DNA of 64,000 nucleotides from Desulfonema magnum (GCF_017377395.1 NZ_CP061800.1:6655633-6719632), one strand, 5' to 3'. Counted from the stretch's first letter, positions 16,709-26,003 are shown. Numbers and translations: made by a program. The notes: a model not told the origin generated them from the sequence alone.

Positions 16709-18507
16709 TTTTCCACCCTATAGACCTGGATGCGTTTTGATTTTCCTTTCACCTGAATTCTCTGATGTTTCACAATGGACAGAAAACGGGTTTTTAATAA
16801 AAATTCAGTTTGTTCAGCAGTGATATGAGAATAGGAATTTTCTGACAGAATGATCTCGCTCGGGCCTGCGTAGGAACACAAACGAGCGCCCAGATTAACA
16901 CTGTCCCCTAAAATCGTATAATCCATCCGTTCTTCGCTTCCCATGGCCCCCATGACCATTTCGCCTGTATTAATGCCGATCCCTACACGTATGTCCCATT
17001 CCGGATGATTTTCATTTAACACTTCAATGGCCTGATGAATATCAACTGCACAAAGAACGGCATTTTTAACCATATCCGGGTCCTGAAAAACAGCAATTAA
17101 CTCATCACCGACATATTTATCAATATCGCCTCCGTACTGACGGACAATTTTTGCCTGGCTGCGAAGATATGTATTGATCATATTAATTACGATTTCAGGC
17201 TCATTTTTTTCCGAAAACGATGTAAAGCCCCGAATATCTGAAAAAAATACCGTTGCAGTTTTGCGTTCGCCCCCGAGCCGGATTCCGCCATTATCAGCCC
17301 GTTTGATTGCATCCATGGTCTGATCGGAGACAAATTTTTCCAGTTGGAAACGCTCACGCAGCCCTTCTGTCATTTTATTTATCCGTTCTCCCAACTCACT
17401 GATCTCATCCTTTAAAAAACGCTTTGAAACTCGCTCTGATACTTGGGTATTGAAATTCCCCTCTCCGACATCCCGGGCCACTTTCCCGATTTCAAGAACA
17501 GGCTGACTTATGCGCTTGGAAAAGATGACAGACACGATGACCGCAATTACCAATCCGATCACGGCCAGCCCAAAGAGCGTATTCTGCATTTTGCTGACAG
17601 CGATGTAAGCTTTTAGCATGTCCTTTTCCACGATCACTGTCCAGTTAAAATTTGAGGGAAATGTATAACCGGCCAACATTTTTTTTCCAGAAGGAGTGAC
17701 ATAAGGGGTCACACCCGTAATCGGTGTTCCCGCGTTTAAAAGGTTTTTGGTGATCTGAACAATTTTATAATCACTTAAAGTGGTCTGATTCTCGTCAAAT
17801 ATGCGCATTCCCCGGCTGTTCAGCAGTATGATATTTCCATTCTTATTGAAAGGATGGCGATCAATATTTTCTTTGATTCGGTCAAGTTTGATTCTGGCGG
17901 ATAATATAGCTTTCCGGTCGGAAATTTTTTTCAGAGGAATAATGACAGAAATCAGCCACACCCCGATTTCAGGAATATATTCCGGATCGCTGGTGATAAT
18001 CCCGCTATCCGGTTCTTTCCGGAGCGATGACGGATCACAAGACAAAACAGTCTGGTGGTCTGACTTTTGTTTTTGAAGGCTTCTGATTTGTTCAGGTGTC
18101 AGGGTAAGAACAGTCACAGGATCCAATGCCGCCTCATATAACCGGGACGTAAAACTGTCCTGGGTAATTAAAGCAGGAGCTGCGGTTCCTTCAATCGTAA
18201 CTTGCAGGGATACAATATCAGCAACATCTCCTATGTTTGAAAGAACCGACATTTTTTCCGAGGACCCGAGTTCCTCACTCTCCACAACCCGTTTCATCAT
18301 TAACAACGGAGACAACCATGTATGGGTACAGAGGTTGTCAATGCTTTGAGCAAGCTGTTCAGCAGTTACAATCAGCTCATCATTGAGAAAACTCTTCAGT
18401 TCATCCCGGGTAATACGGATCATAAAATGACCGGCAAATACCAGGGGAATCAATGCCAGAATAACGGAAAAAAAGAGCAGTTTTTTGCGTAAGGTAAATT
18501 TTAACAT
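16705..18507 (-). CDS. Membrane class III adenylate/guanylate cyclase with Cache and HAMP
   Basis: 600 residues. Transmembrane segment 1 is at about 11-32, a Cache-like extracytoplasmic sensor at about 40-300, transmembrane segment 2 at about 308-332, HAMP at about 333-390 (ISQPVLEIGKVARDVGEGNF), and the catalytic domain at about 412-565. Metal-binding aspartates are visible in FFSDIRGFTSF and YGGDIDKYVGDELIAVF, and GIGINTGEMVMGAMG and DYTILGDSVNLGARL complete the fold. It makes cyclic nucleotide in response to an extracellular signal. Substrate choice (ATP or GTP) cannot be fixed by eye; DYTILGD resembles adenylate cyclases. It is probably linked to the FecR/LysM gene downstream. Confidence 0.88.
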   Translation of the reverse strand: MLKFTLRKKLLFFSVILALIPLVFAGHFMIRITRDELKSFLNDELIVTAEQLAQSIDNLCTHTWLSPLLMMKRVVESEELGSSEKMSVLSNIGDVADIVSLQVTIEGTAAPALITQDSFTSRLYEAALDPVTVLTLTPEQIRSLQKQKSDHQTVLSCDPSSLRKEPDSGIITSDPEYIPEIGVWLISVIIPLKKISDRKAILSARIKLDRIKENIDRHPFNKNGNIILLNSRGMRIFDENQTTLSDYKIVQITKNLLNAGTPITGVTPYVTPSGKKMLAGYTFPSNFNWTVIVEKDMLKAYIAVSKMQNTLFGLAVIGLVIAVIVSVIFSKRISQPVLEIGKVARDVGEGNFNTQVSERVSKRFLKDEISELGERINKMTEGLRERFQLEKFVSDQTMDAIKRADNGGIRLGGERKTATVFFSDIRGFTSFSEKNEPEIVINMINTYLRSQAKIVRQYGGDIDKYVGDELIAVFQDPDMVKNAVLCAVDIHQAIEVLNENHPEWDIRVGIGINTGEMVMGAMGSEERMDYTILGDSVNLGARLCSYAGPSEIILSENSYSHITAEQTEFLLKTRFLSIVKHQRIQVKGKSKRIQVYRVEN

Positions 18508-18520
18508 AATTTTTTTATCA

Positions 18521-18562
18521 ACAGTCAGTTGTCATCTGTGATTTGACAGTTGACAGCTGACT
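18521..18562. repeat. Degenerate 7-bp array (CAACTGT / CAGCTGT) after the RNase Z-like gene
   Basis: Read on the minus strand from the TAG stop at 18563-18561 the sequence runs CAGCTGT CAACTGT CAAATCA CAGATGA CAACTGA, five 7-bp units. It sits right behind a stop codon like the other arrays. Confidence 0.6.
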
Positions 18563-19574
18563 ACTGGTAACGGGTCTCTGAAGCTGCTTGTTCTGCCTCT
18601 TTTCGTAAAATATGTTCCAGGCCGGTATGTCTCGGAGAGAAATGGAATAACGTGAATTGCTTTACATTTGCCCTGGCTGCGATGACACCTGCCTGCCAGG
18701 CGGTGAGATGATATTTCTGCCTTGCGATATCTCTGTCTTTTTCAAGAAACGTCCCTTCAATAAACAGTTGATCCGAATCCTTCGCGAACTCAGTTATTTT
18801 CGCGGCATTGGACGGGTTATAAACAACATCTGTGATATATGTGATTTTCTGACCCGGGGTGATGATGGCGATTCGGTCCGTAAGTTCACCAAGGAGAAAT
18901 TTTTTTTTCAGGATATTTTTTTTTCCGATCCTGACCTCAAACACCGAATCAGGATCCTGACTGTTAAACAATGCCTGTTTAAAAACTTTCAGCCAGGGAC
19001 CGATATCAAGTCCCAAATCAGCAAGATTTTCTTTTATGATATTCACATGAAACCGCTCTTTCATGCTGAATCCGAGGCAGGGAATCCGGTGATCAAGTAT
19101 CACCGTGGAAACAGACAATGCAGGTTCTTTAAGCAAAATCTTGTCAAACGGATGCCTTACGGCTTCCCGGACGGGCTGGAATTTATTATGAAGCAGGTAT
19201 TCCTGTGTCATAAGACCGGTCGGATGAATCTCCGTGGCCCGCAGGACAAGATGGTTGGTGAAATTTTCCACAAGATTCCACGAATACCCGGCAAGTTTTC
19301 CCTCGACATTTTTCAAAAAGTCTTCGGGGCCGTATAAATGAATCTTTTTTTCGCGGCCAAGAAACAGACGCAGTAATCTGTCAAATCCCCCGAAATGATC
19401 CATATGCGTATGGCTGACAAACACATGGCTTATTTTGAGAATATCCCTGGCCGAAAGAGAATAAATATCGCCCAGGTCAAAAAGTATGGCACGATTCTCA
19501 AAAAGAAAGGAGATGAATAATCCGGGATCGTCAAAAGGTCCGTTAACCAGTCTGGGATAAAAGGAAGGGCGCAT
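18561..19574 (-). CDS. Metallo-beta-lactamase-fold hydrolase, RNase Z-like
   Basis: 337 residues. The N-terminal part carries the zinc motif HVFVSHTHMDHFGGFDRLL (HxHxDH). A further aspartate in ITYITDVVYN and histidines in FHFSPRH complete a binuclear zinc site typical of the ELAC/RNase Z family. RNase Z trims tRNA 3' ends. This protein diverges in its middle, so it could instead act on another phosphodiester. There is no obvious Shine-Dalgarno at the ATG, and the leader upstream (19589-19760) is GC-rich and can fold. Confidence 0.75.
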   Translation of the reverse strand: MRPSFYPRLVNGPFDDPGLFISFLFENRAILFDLGDIYSLSARDILKISHVFVSHTHMDHFGGFDRLLRLFLGREKKIHLYGPEDFLKNVEGKLAGYSWNLVENFTNHLVLRATEIHPTGLMTQEYLLHNKFQPVREAVRHPFDKILLKEPALSVSTVILDHRIPCLGFSMKERFHVNIIKENLADLGLDIGPWLKVFKQALFNSQDPDSVFEVRIGKKNILKKKFLLGELTDRIAIITPGQKITYITDVVYNPSNAAKITEFAKDSDQLFIEGTFLEKDRDIARQKYHLTAWQAGVIAARANVKQFTLFHFSPRHTGLEHILRKEAEQAASETRYQ

Positions 19575-19588
19575 TTCGTTGTTAATTT

Positions 19589-19760
19589 GTTTAAGATTTT
19601 TTAATAATAGGAAAAAATATCAGTTGGTAAGCCCTGAGTCCGAAATTTATCCGGACAGGACAGCCCGGTTCCTGATTTGCAGAGGGGTAATGACACAAGG
19701 CCGCAACTTCCCCTCTCCGCAGGCTCAGTAATCCCGTGGAACTCAGAAGCATTATATGTT
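19589..19760 (-). other. Structured GC-rich leader upstream of the RNase Z-like gene
   Basis: The region contains GTCCGAAATTTATCCGGAC and AGAGGGG ... CCCCTCT inverted repeats and is richer in GC than its surroundings. It lies between the start of the RNase Z-like gene and the 3' end of the next minus-strand gene. It does not match a riboswitch or small RNA that I can recognise, and short frames across it look like chance. Confidence 0.25.
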
Positions 19761-19824
19761 TGTCATGCTGAAAGAAAATTCAGGCATATTTTCGTTACCT
19801 GTATTTGCCGCGGGAATTTTTGCC

Positions 19825-20241
19825 TCAGAGATAATGAACAACCTGCTGATTTATACAAAAATATATATCTTCGTCAGAACCGAAAATATCAATGATATCT
19901 CTGTGATTGATAAGCTCTTCCACAACAAATGCCGTAAGATAAAGGCTTACCACGTGCGGTTGCTTCAGAAGATTTCTGAACGGTGCCACCTGATAATCAA
20001 TGTCAAAGTCTTCAGCATGGCTTAATTTATCCAGGCATCGCCATATCTGTTCCTCAAGACCGTTTTTATTGTGAGTTTCCACAAGATCATTTTCAAGCAG
20101 TTTCATGGCGACGGCATTGCTTAACGGATCAATACAATCTTTAATTCCTTTGATCGCCTTACGTCGCGCATGTTCTTTTGATGATTCGATTTTTGACAAA
20201 ATACTTGCTTCGCGTGTGCTTGGCCGGAATACCTTTGCCAT
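19825..20241 (-). CDS. Hypothetical helical protein
   Basis: 138 residues, preceded by a purine run including GGGGGG. The N-terminus is basic (MAKVFRPSTREASILSKIES); the rest is predicted helical with VAMKLLENDLVE and LYLTAFVVEELINHRDIIDIFG. No signal peptide, membrane segment or catalytic motif is seen, and I recognise no family. It lies between the RNase Z-like and recJ genes, all on the minus strand, and may be a small regulatory or nucleic-acid-associated protein. Confidence 0.55.
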   Translation of the reverse strand: MAKVFRPSTREASILSKIESSKEHARRKAIKGIKDCIDPLSNAVAMKLLENDLVETHNKNGLEEQIWRCLDKLSHAEDFDIDYQVAPFRNLLKQPHVVSLYLTAFVVEELINHRDIIDIFGSDEDIYFCINQQVVHYL

Positions 20242-20345
20242 AGCCCCCCCTTTTTTTTTCTCAATGAAATTAGGTGAATGTGTTAAAAAACAATTTTATT
20301 CCTGATTAAGTACAATATAATCTTATTGGGTTGCAAGAAAATTTA

Positions 20346-20379
20346 TTTGTGATTTGTGATTTGTGATTTGTGATTTATC
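20346..20379. repeat. Heptanucleotide array GATTTGT just after recJ
   Basis: Four to five 7-bp units of GATTTGT, two or three bases beyond the recJ stop codon (20384-20382 on the minus strand). Confidence 0.8.
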
Positions 20380-20381
20380 AC

Positions 20382-22100
20382 TTATATTTCTTCAACAATA
20401 AGTTGTGCTGTTTTTCTGCCGTTCCAGCGGTTCCAGCCCAGCCGGAATGCCATTTGGTCAAAATGCTGTCTGAGCCCCTTGTCTGTGTCAATGTTGAAAT
20501 GAATCGCGTTAATGGCTTTGGTGGATCTGCCTGAAACCTGCTGTCTTAACGTCATACGTCTGTGGTTTTCACCGACAATTTTTGAAGATGCGACGCTGAT
20601 ATTTCTGGCAATAAAAAGCGGTTCCGGATTGCCTTCGCCATAAGGAGCCAGAGATTCCAGCTCGTCAATGAGTTCATCTGAAATATTATCAAAATCAAGT
20701 TCATAATCAATTGAAATGGTCTGTAAAAAATCACCAGGTTCGCTTGCTTCCCGAACAGCGGTCTCAAAATGTTCCTGAAACTGACTGACATTATCCGCTT
20801 TTATTGTCAGTCCGGCCGCCATTGAATGCCCTCCGAAAAATTGCAGATCATCTGAACACGCCACAAGCCCTGCATGAAGATCAATCCCGGGGATACTCCT
20901 GCCTGACCCTTTTCCAAGACCGTTTCTTGTTGAAATCAGAATCACAGGCCGGTAATATCTTTCCACAATCTTGGATGCGACAATTCCGAGGACCCCTTCA
21001 TGCCATCCGGGATGTGACAAAACCAGCGAATGCTGCCGGAGCAGATGCGGGTATTCTTTTAAGTATTCAAGGATTTCCTCAACCATGTCTTTTTCGATTT
21101 CCTGCCGTTTCTGGTTCATTTGGTTGAGTGTCCGGGCGATTTGTTTTGCAGTCTCAGCATCGTCTGTTGTCAGGAGTCTGACAGCGGTTTTGGCATGGCC
21201 CATCCTGCCTGCGGCATTTAACCGGGGCCCCAGTCTGAAGGCAATGTCTTCGGTACGCACAACATTATTGCTGATGCCGCATGCCTTGATGAGCGCATTG
21301 ACACCGGGCCGGCGGCCGGAACTGATGACTTCGAGTCCTGTTTTTGAAAGTATTCGGTTTTCATCAACAAGGGGAACCACATCCGCGACCGTTCCGATGG
21401 CAACAAGGTCACAAAAGTTTTTCAGATTCGGTTCTGAGCGATTCTGCCAGAAATTCATCTCACGCAGATATTTTCGAAGACAGACCAGGAGAAAAAAAGC
21501 CACTCCCACACCGGCAAGGTTATTAAACCCTGCGTCACAATCCGGGCGTTTGGGATTGACAATGGCAATGGCTCCGGGCGGGCCGTCGGATATGTTGTGA
21601 TGATCTGTGATAATGACATCTGTTCCGGAATCCTGCGCCAACTTGACAGCCTCATGGCTTTTGGAACCACAGTCAACTGTGATAATCAGCTTTATCTTAT
21701 TTGGTACTGCGTAATCTGAAATATGCCCGGACTGAAGACTGTATCCTTCTTTTATCCGATGGGGAATGTAAAAAGACACGTCTGCCCCGGTATAACGTAA
21801 AAATTCAAGCAGGACAGTCGTGGCAGTGACACCGTCCGCGTCATAATCCCCGAAAATGAGTATTTTTTCGTTATTTTTTATGGCAGCATAAATACGACGA
21901 ACCGCGACATCCATATCTTTCATGGAAAAAGGGGGGCGTAAATTGCTGAGTGAGGCATTACGAAAACGTAAGATATCCGATTCGGAAAGCATATTCCGAT
22001 TTGCCAAAATTGCTGCAACTACAGGACTGCAATTGAGAATATCTCGGATTTTTTTCACAGAATTTATATCCGGTTGCAGGATTTTCCAATTTTTATTCAT
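20382..22100 (-). CDS. recJ: Single-stranded-DNA-specific exonuclease RecJ
   Basis: 572 residues, the usual RecJ length. The DHH phosphoesterase motifs are clear: IFGDYDADGVTAT (about 82-94), TVDCGSKSHEA (about 141-151), ITDHHNI (about 164-170) and NNLAGVGVAF. The DHHA1 domain follows with GRSIPGIDLHAGL and FGGHSMAAGLTI, and an OB-fold end finishes the protein. It degrades single-stranded DNA 5' to 3' in recombination and repair, using manganese. No Shine-Dalgarno is visible before the ATG. A 7-bp repeat array follows the stop. The call is firm. Confidence 0.95.
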   Translation of the reverse strand: MNKNWKILQPDINSVKKIRDILNCSPVVAAILANRNMLSESDILRFRNASLSNLRPPFSMKDMDVAVRRIYAAIKNNEKILIFGDYDADGVTATTVLLEFLRYTGADVSFYIPHRIKEGYSLQSGHISDYAVPNKIKLIITVDCGSKSHEAVKLAQDSGTDVIITDHHNISDGPPGAIAIVNPKRPDCDAGFNNLAGVGVAFFLLVCLRKYLREMNFWQNRSEPNLKNFCDLVAIGTVADVVPLVDENRILSKTGLEVISSGRRPGVNALIKACGISNNVVRTEDIAFRLGPRLNAAGRMGHAKTAVRLLTTDDAETAKQIARTLNQMNQKRQEIEKDMVEEILEYLKEYPHLLRQHSLVLSHPGWHEGVLGIVASKIVERYYRPVILISTRNGLGKGSGRSIPGIDLHAGLVACSDDLQFFGGHSMAAGLTIKADNVSQFQEHFETAVREASEPGDFLQTISIDYELDFDNISDELIDELESLAPYGEGNPEPLFIARNISVASSKIVGENHRRMTLRQQVSGRSTKAINAIHFNIDTDKGLRQHFDQMAFRLGWNRWNGRKTAQLIVEEI

Positions 22101-22220
22101 TATGATATAAGAAATTATAAAATTTTCCCCTGCCTGCTTCGGATTGACAAATCTGAATTTCGGAGATTTGTCAATTCCCTGAGAGTGCGGGGAAATCAGA
22201 TTTTGTTCTTGTATAAGAAA

Positions 22221-22358
22221 TTAACGCTATGTGCAACTTATAATGCCACGAAGGCACAAAGGCACGAAGTCCCACGAAGGTTCTCTGGGTGTCTTTGTGT
22301 CTTCGTGGCATTGTCTGTCCATGTTCTCTCCGGTTAAAAAAAGTTGCACATGGCGTAA
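22221..22358. repeat. Palindromic element with nested CACGAAGGCACAAAG repeat
   Basis: Outer arms TTAACGCTATGTGCAACTT and AAGTTGCACATGGCGTAA enclose inner arms AATGCCACGAAGGCACAAAG and CTTTGTGTCTTCGTGGCATT. A related inner sequence (ATGCCACAAAGACACGAAG) fills part of the family A element near 62811, so the module has been copied between element types. Confidence 0.65.
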
Positions 22359-22385
22359 ATTATAAAACAGGCTTTTAACTCTGAA

Positions 22386-22763
22386 CTAACCGCATTCAGG
22401 ATCACCTGTGAGCATAACCATAGATTTCAGGCGGAGATTGCCAGTAAATATCATTTCAAGCTCCGGCACTTCTCCGCTAATGCTAATGCTTTCGATCAAA
22501 GAGCCTTCATTGAGACCCCGGTCTATTTGAGGGCCGCTATTAGAACTGCCGAACAGAATTTTTTTGTCCTTTTCTATGCGCCAATCCCAATCTGCTGATA
22601 TACATGCTTCTCCGTTTTCATGATGCTGGCGGACATTTTCTAATGGGGTCAATCTGCCGATTTCCAAATAAATTTGTGAGCCGTACCCTTTCCATGCCAG
22701 AGAAACCGGCAGGTTTATCAGTCCATTAATATAAGGTCGAATATTTTTTATTAATTTTTCCAT
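22386..22763 (-). CDS. Hypothetical small beta-rich protein
   Basis: 125 residues with no signal peptide. The pattern of short beta strands and the motifs LEIGRLTPLENVRQHHENGEACI, DWRIEKDKKILFGSSNS and MVMLTGDPECG suggest a small beta-barrel or sandwich domain. A loose resemblance to DUF6188-type proteins was considered but I cannot confirm it. Upstream lies a promoter-sized region with palindromic repeats. It is divergent from the DUF4911-miaB operon. It could be an immunity-type or accessory protein. Confidence 0.5.
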   Translation of the reverse strand: MEKLIKNIRPYINGLINLPVSLAWKGYGSQIYLEIGRLTPLENVRQHHENGEACISADWDWRIEKDKKILFGSSNSGPQIDRGLNEGSLIESISISGEVPELEMIFTGNLRLKSMVMLTGDPECG

Positions 22764-22865
22764 AAATTAATGTTCAATATACAACATCTATGCAGGCTGG
22801 GTTTGCAACCCCGTCCTGCAAAAATTCTGAATGAAATTCAGCAGATGGAAAAATTCAGATACATC

Positions 22866-22980
22866 CTCGTTCCCATGCTTGGTGTGGGATGCCTTTCGGA
22901 CGCTTCGCGTCCCGTGCGGCAGGCGGATTCGTGACGCGAAGCGTCTGTTCTGCATTCCCACGCGAAGCGTGGGAACGAGA
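22866..22980. repeat. Palindromic element CTCGTTCCCA ... TGGGAACGAG
   Basis: A long inverted repeat with arms CTCGTTCCCATGCTT and AAGCGTGGGAACGAG and an inner pair GACGCTTCGCGTC and GACGCGAAGCGTC. Related broken copies lie near 52030 and 60233. It is a common style of dispersed bacterial palindrome. Confidence 0.7.
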
Positions 22981-23096
22981 CCAATTTACTTCAACATTAA
23001 CATAGAGAGTTGGCTGTGGACATGCCCACAAATTTATTATATATCCTATAATAATAATTTGAACAATAGCAAATTATATGTTTTTCAATTTCACAG

Positions 23097-23166
23097 AACA
23101 AAAAAATCCCAAATAGCAAATCCCGAATCCCAAATCCCAAATCCCAAATCCCAAATCCCAAATCAT
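23097..23166. repeat. Heptanucleotide array AATCCCA upstream of DUF4911-miaB
   Basis: About eight 7-bp units of AATCCCA with some variants, ending 70 bp before the TTG start of the DUF4911 gene. Unlike the others it is in a 5' region, between divergent genes. Confidence 0.8.
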
Positions 23167-23237
23167 TTTCATAATTTTTTTATTGAAAAAGAAACAGAGA
23201 TGATGATACTGAATAATATATAAAAAAAAGGATAGGT

Positions 23238-23495
23238 TTGAAAACAATAAAAAAATATTACCGTGTTGACCGGAGAGAAATCTGTTTTTTGAGATTTATT
23301 TTTGAAGCCTATGATGGCATTGCAATGCTGAGTACCGTTGATTCGGATCTGGGGTTGGTTGTTATCCGTATTTCCCCCGGATGTGAAGCTGATGTGGAAA
23401 TGGTCTTGCAGGATTTTAAAAATGATATTATGATTGAACCTGTCAGTGATCTGTCATCTGTGGTGAGAATGGAAAAAGTTAATGACGGATTCTGA
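23238..23495 (+). CDS. DUF4911 domain protein
   Basis: 85 residues from a TTG start with AAAGGATAGG upstream. The sequence REICFLRFIFEAYDGIAMLSTVD and LGLVVIRISPGCEADVEMVL match what I recall of DUF4911, a small domain found mostly in deltaproteobacteria directly upstream of miaB. The protein looks like a small alpha/beta fold resembling an ACT-type module. It lies 26 bp before miaB and is almost certainly co-transcribed. Its biochemical role is unknown. Confidence 0.75.
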   Translation: MKTIKKYYRVDRREICFLRFIFEAYDGIAMLSTVDSDLGLVVIRISPGCEADVEMVLQDFKNDIMIEPVSDLSSVVRMEKVNDGF

Positions 23496-23521
23496 CTTCC
23501 GGCCAACCAGCAACGGACAAC

Positions 23522-24946
23522 ATGACTAAGAACTTATATATTCATACCATCGGATGTCAGATGAATGTTTATGACGCCGAACAGATGGCAGGCGGCTTAA
23601 TGCCCCTGGGCTACCAGCTTGTTTCATCCCCTGAAATGGCGGACCTGATTCTTGTGAACACCTGTGCGATTCGGGAAAAGGCAGAACAGAAAGTTTTCAG
23701 CTTCCTGGGACGCCTTGCCAAATTGAAAAAAAAAAAACCAGGACTTATTATCGGCGTGGGAGGATGCGTGGCCCAGCAGGAAGGGAAAAAAATCCTGGAG
23801 CGTGTGCCGTACATTGATGTTGTTTTCGGGACACATGCGGTGGGCCGTCTGCCGAAAATCATTCAGCAGATCGAATCAGACAGAGGCCGGATAATTGATA
23901 TTGAAATGTCGGACGAAATTCAGGAGCGTGAATTTGCCATGACCTCGCAGCATGAGGGAAAGGTCACCAGCTTTGTAACCATCATACAGGGATGTGACAA
24001 TTATTGCACCTATTGTGTGGTGCCTTATGTCCGGGGAAGGGAAATGAGCAGATCACCTGAGAATATCATTCAGGAAATCCGGCAGCTTGTCAAAGCCGGG
24101 GTACGGGAGGTGACGCTGCTGGGTCAGAATGTGAACAGCTATGGAAAAAAAGAGGGATTGTGTTCATTTTCCGAACTGCTGTCACAGGTGAATGATATTG
24201 AGGGACTTCTGAGAATCAGATTCACCACTTCCCATCCCAAAGACCTTTCAGAAGAGCTGATTCATGCGTTCAGACGCCTGGACAAGTTATGCAAGCATAT
24301 TCATCTGCCTGTTCAGTCCGGTTCGAACAGGGTTTTAAAAAGAATGAACCGGAAATATACCAGGGAACTGTATCTTGAGAAAGTGGAAAAACTGCGTGAT
24401 GTATGCCCGGATATCGCTATTACCTCTGATATGATCGTGGGATTTCCCGGGGAAACCAGGGCGGATTTTGAAGACACTCTGAATCTGATCAGAACAGTGG
24501 AATACGACAGTTTGTTCGCGTTTAAATATTCTGACCGCCCCAACGCGTCCGCGGCCCGTTTTTCAGATAAACTTTCAGAACAGGAAAAAAAAGAACGCTT
24601 ACAAATTTTGCTGGATTTGCAAAAACATTTCACAATAAAGAAAAATGAAGACTTGGTGGGAAAAACAGAGGAGATACTTGTTGACGGTCTGAGCAAGAGG
24701 CAGACATCCAGCGAATCTCGCCAGATATCTCTCAACCCGGAATCCGATATCCAGTGGGCAGGACGAACATCAGCAAATAAGATTGTAAACTTTATACAGG
24801 GTAATGACTGTCGTTCGAATGATAAAATTTTAACAGGTCAGCTCATTCGTGTGAGAATTGATAAAGCGCTTTCCCATTCACTCTGGGGAGAACCTGTCAA
24901 ACTTGAACCTTTGGGTTCGGAAGGAGAAAAAAGTTATGCTGCATAA
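23522..24946 (+). CDS. miaB: tRNA-2-methylthio-N6-dimethylallyladenosine synthase MiaB
   Basis: 474 residues. The N-terminal UPF0004 domain carries the auxiliary cluster cysteines C12 (IGCQMN), C48 (NTCAIR) and C82 (GGCVAQQ). The radical-SAM motif CDNYCTYC gives C158, C162 and C165. A C-terminal TRAM domain follows (about 375-465). MiaB adds the 2-methylthio group to i6A37 of tRNAs that read codons starting with U, using two [4Fe-4S] clusters. Its last codons overlap the start of the next gene by 11 bp. Confidence 0.95.
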   Translation: MTKNLYIHTIGCQMNVYDAEQMAGGLMPLGYQLVSSPEMADLILVNTCAIREKAEQKVFSFLGRLAKLKKKKPGLIIGVGGCVAQQEGKKILERVPYIDVVFGTHAVGRLPKIIQQIESDRGRIIDIEMSDEIQEREFAMTSQHEGKVTSFVTIIQGCDNYCTYCVVPYVRGREMSRSPENIIQEIRQLVKAGVREVTLLGQNVNSYGKKEGLCSFSELLSQVNDIEGLLRIRFTTSHPKDLSEELIHAFRRLDKLCKHIHLPVQSGSNRVLKRMNRKYTRELYLEKVEKLRDVCPDIAITSDMIVGFPGETRADFEDTLNLIRTVEYDSLFAFKYSDRPNASAARFSDKLSEQEKKERLQILLDLQKHFTIKKNEDLVGKTEEILVDGLSKRQTSSESRQISLNPESDIQWAGRTSANKIVNFIQGNDCRSNDKILTGQLIRVRIDKALSHSLWGEPVKLEPLGSEGEKSYAA

Positions 24947-25433
24947 AGTGAACATAGCAGGCATGACCATGGATCCGTCATCAAACACCCCCATTATTAT
25001 CCTGAAATCGGAAAAAGATGACCAGGCGATTCCCATCTGGATTGGTCTGCTTGAGGCAACATCCATCGCGTCGGCACTTCAGAATATTCATTTTGACCGG
25101 CCCATGACCCATGATCTTTTCAAAAATTTTACGGAAATGCTGAATATCATGGTATCAAAGGTTGAGGTCTGTGATTTAAAAAACAACACCTTTTACGCGA
25201 GAATATATTTTCTTTCCAATGAAAGAGAATTCAGCATGGATGCCCGCCCAAGTGATGCGATTGCCATTGCGCTCCGATTTCAGGCACCGATTTATGTGGA
25301 TGACAAGGTGATTGAAAAATCAAAAACAGGAGACGAGGTGGGCGAACCTCAGGACAACAGCGAAGAAGGGAAAAAATGGGCCGAATATCTTGAAAAACTT
25401 TCTCCGGAAGATTTTGGTAAATACAAAGTCTAG
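24936..25433 (+). CDS. Bifunctional nuclease (DUF151) family protein
   Basis: 165 residues from ATG at 24936, which overlaps the miaB end and has GAAGGAG upstream. The domain is complete: MLHKVNIAGMTMDPSSNTPIIIL, IPIWIGLLEATSIASAL, RPMTHDLF and SDAIAIALRFQAPIYVDD, then a charged tail. Members of this family in plants have been reported as DNases/RNases; the bacterial role is unsettled. Its final 160 bp are duplicated at 34216-34375. The TAG stop overlaps the stop of a decayed HD gene on the other strand inside CTAG. Confidence 0.88.
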   Translation: MLHKVNIAGMTMDPSSNTPIIILKSEKDDQAIPIWIGLLEATSIASALQNIHFDRPMTHDLFKNFTEMLNIMVSKVEVCDLKNNTFYARIYFLSNEREFSMDARPSDAIAIALRFQAPIYVDDKVIEKSKTGDEVGEPQDNSEEGKKWAEYLEKLSPEDFGKYKV

Positions 25434-25606
25434 TCTGACAGGGCTTCGTGATACGCTGAAATTTCATCGGCACAATCTTCAGGTATGACAGTGCCGAGTT
25501 CTCCGGGAGAAAAGGGCATATAGCTGAAGATTCTGTCTTCCTGCTGTTTTGTTTTTTTCCCGAGCCAGCGAATACGCTCCCGGAGTTCCGGCTTGTTTCC
25601 GTATTT
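25274..25606. repeat. 333-bp direct repeat, left copy (flanks signalling cluster)
   Basis: Bases 25274-25606 match 34216-34548 in the same orientation. By eye I count six mismatches, all in the nuclease half; the HD half (about 170 bp) looks identical. The repeat covers the last 160 bp of the bifunctional nuclease gene and the last ~175 bp of the convergent HD-hydrolase gene. In this left copy the nuclease is whole and the HD gene is cut. Confidence 0.92.
25430..25606 (-). pseudogene. Truncated 3' end of HD-domain hydrolase gene
   Basis: The minus strand encodes KYGNKPELRERIRWLGKKTK through to AYHEALSD and stop, the same 58 residues that end the intact HD protein at 34372-34962. Upstream of 25606 the similarity stops abruptly, so the catalytic HD part is absent. 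It is a by-product of the duplication or integration that created the flanking repeats. Confidence 0.85.
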
Positions 25607-25866
25607 AATTATAGGTTCCCCAAAGGTGTTTTTTTGAAAACTTGTGTCAGGTGCTGGCAACAAGGAAATAAATATGTCTTCTGTTTTTGATTTGGTAAGT
25701 TTCAGGCGTGAGAATTTTTCAGATAGGAAGCCGCCACAAAATAGGTAGACATTTTTCTGTCTGAATCCCGGTTTTCCAAAGTTGAGGAATTCGAATAGAG
25801 AAGATTTGGAATCGAACTATGCTGACAGACTGATTTGTCGCAAAATAAGTCAGAAATATATGATAG

Positions 25867-26003
25867 TCAGCAGATCAGAAACTTTCTAATTCATCCGGAA
25901 AGCTCAAAGTTCCGCCATCAGGTTCTTCTTTGTGAAAACAGATACTCCTGCCTGTATGACAGACCGCCTGAAGGCGGAATCTCGAACTTTTTTGATCTGC
26001 TGA
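25867..26003. repeat. Imperfect palindromic element
   Basis: The arms AGTCAGCAGATCAGAAACTTT and GAACTTTTTTGATCTGCTGATACT face each other about 135 bp apart, with GACCGCCTGAAGGCGG inside. It lies between the left flanking repeat and the signalling cluster. No gene is seen in 25607-26224. Confidence 0.5.
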
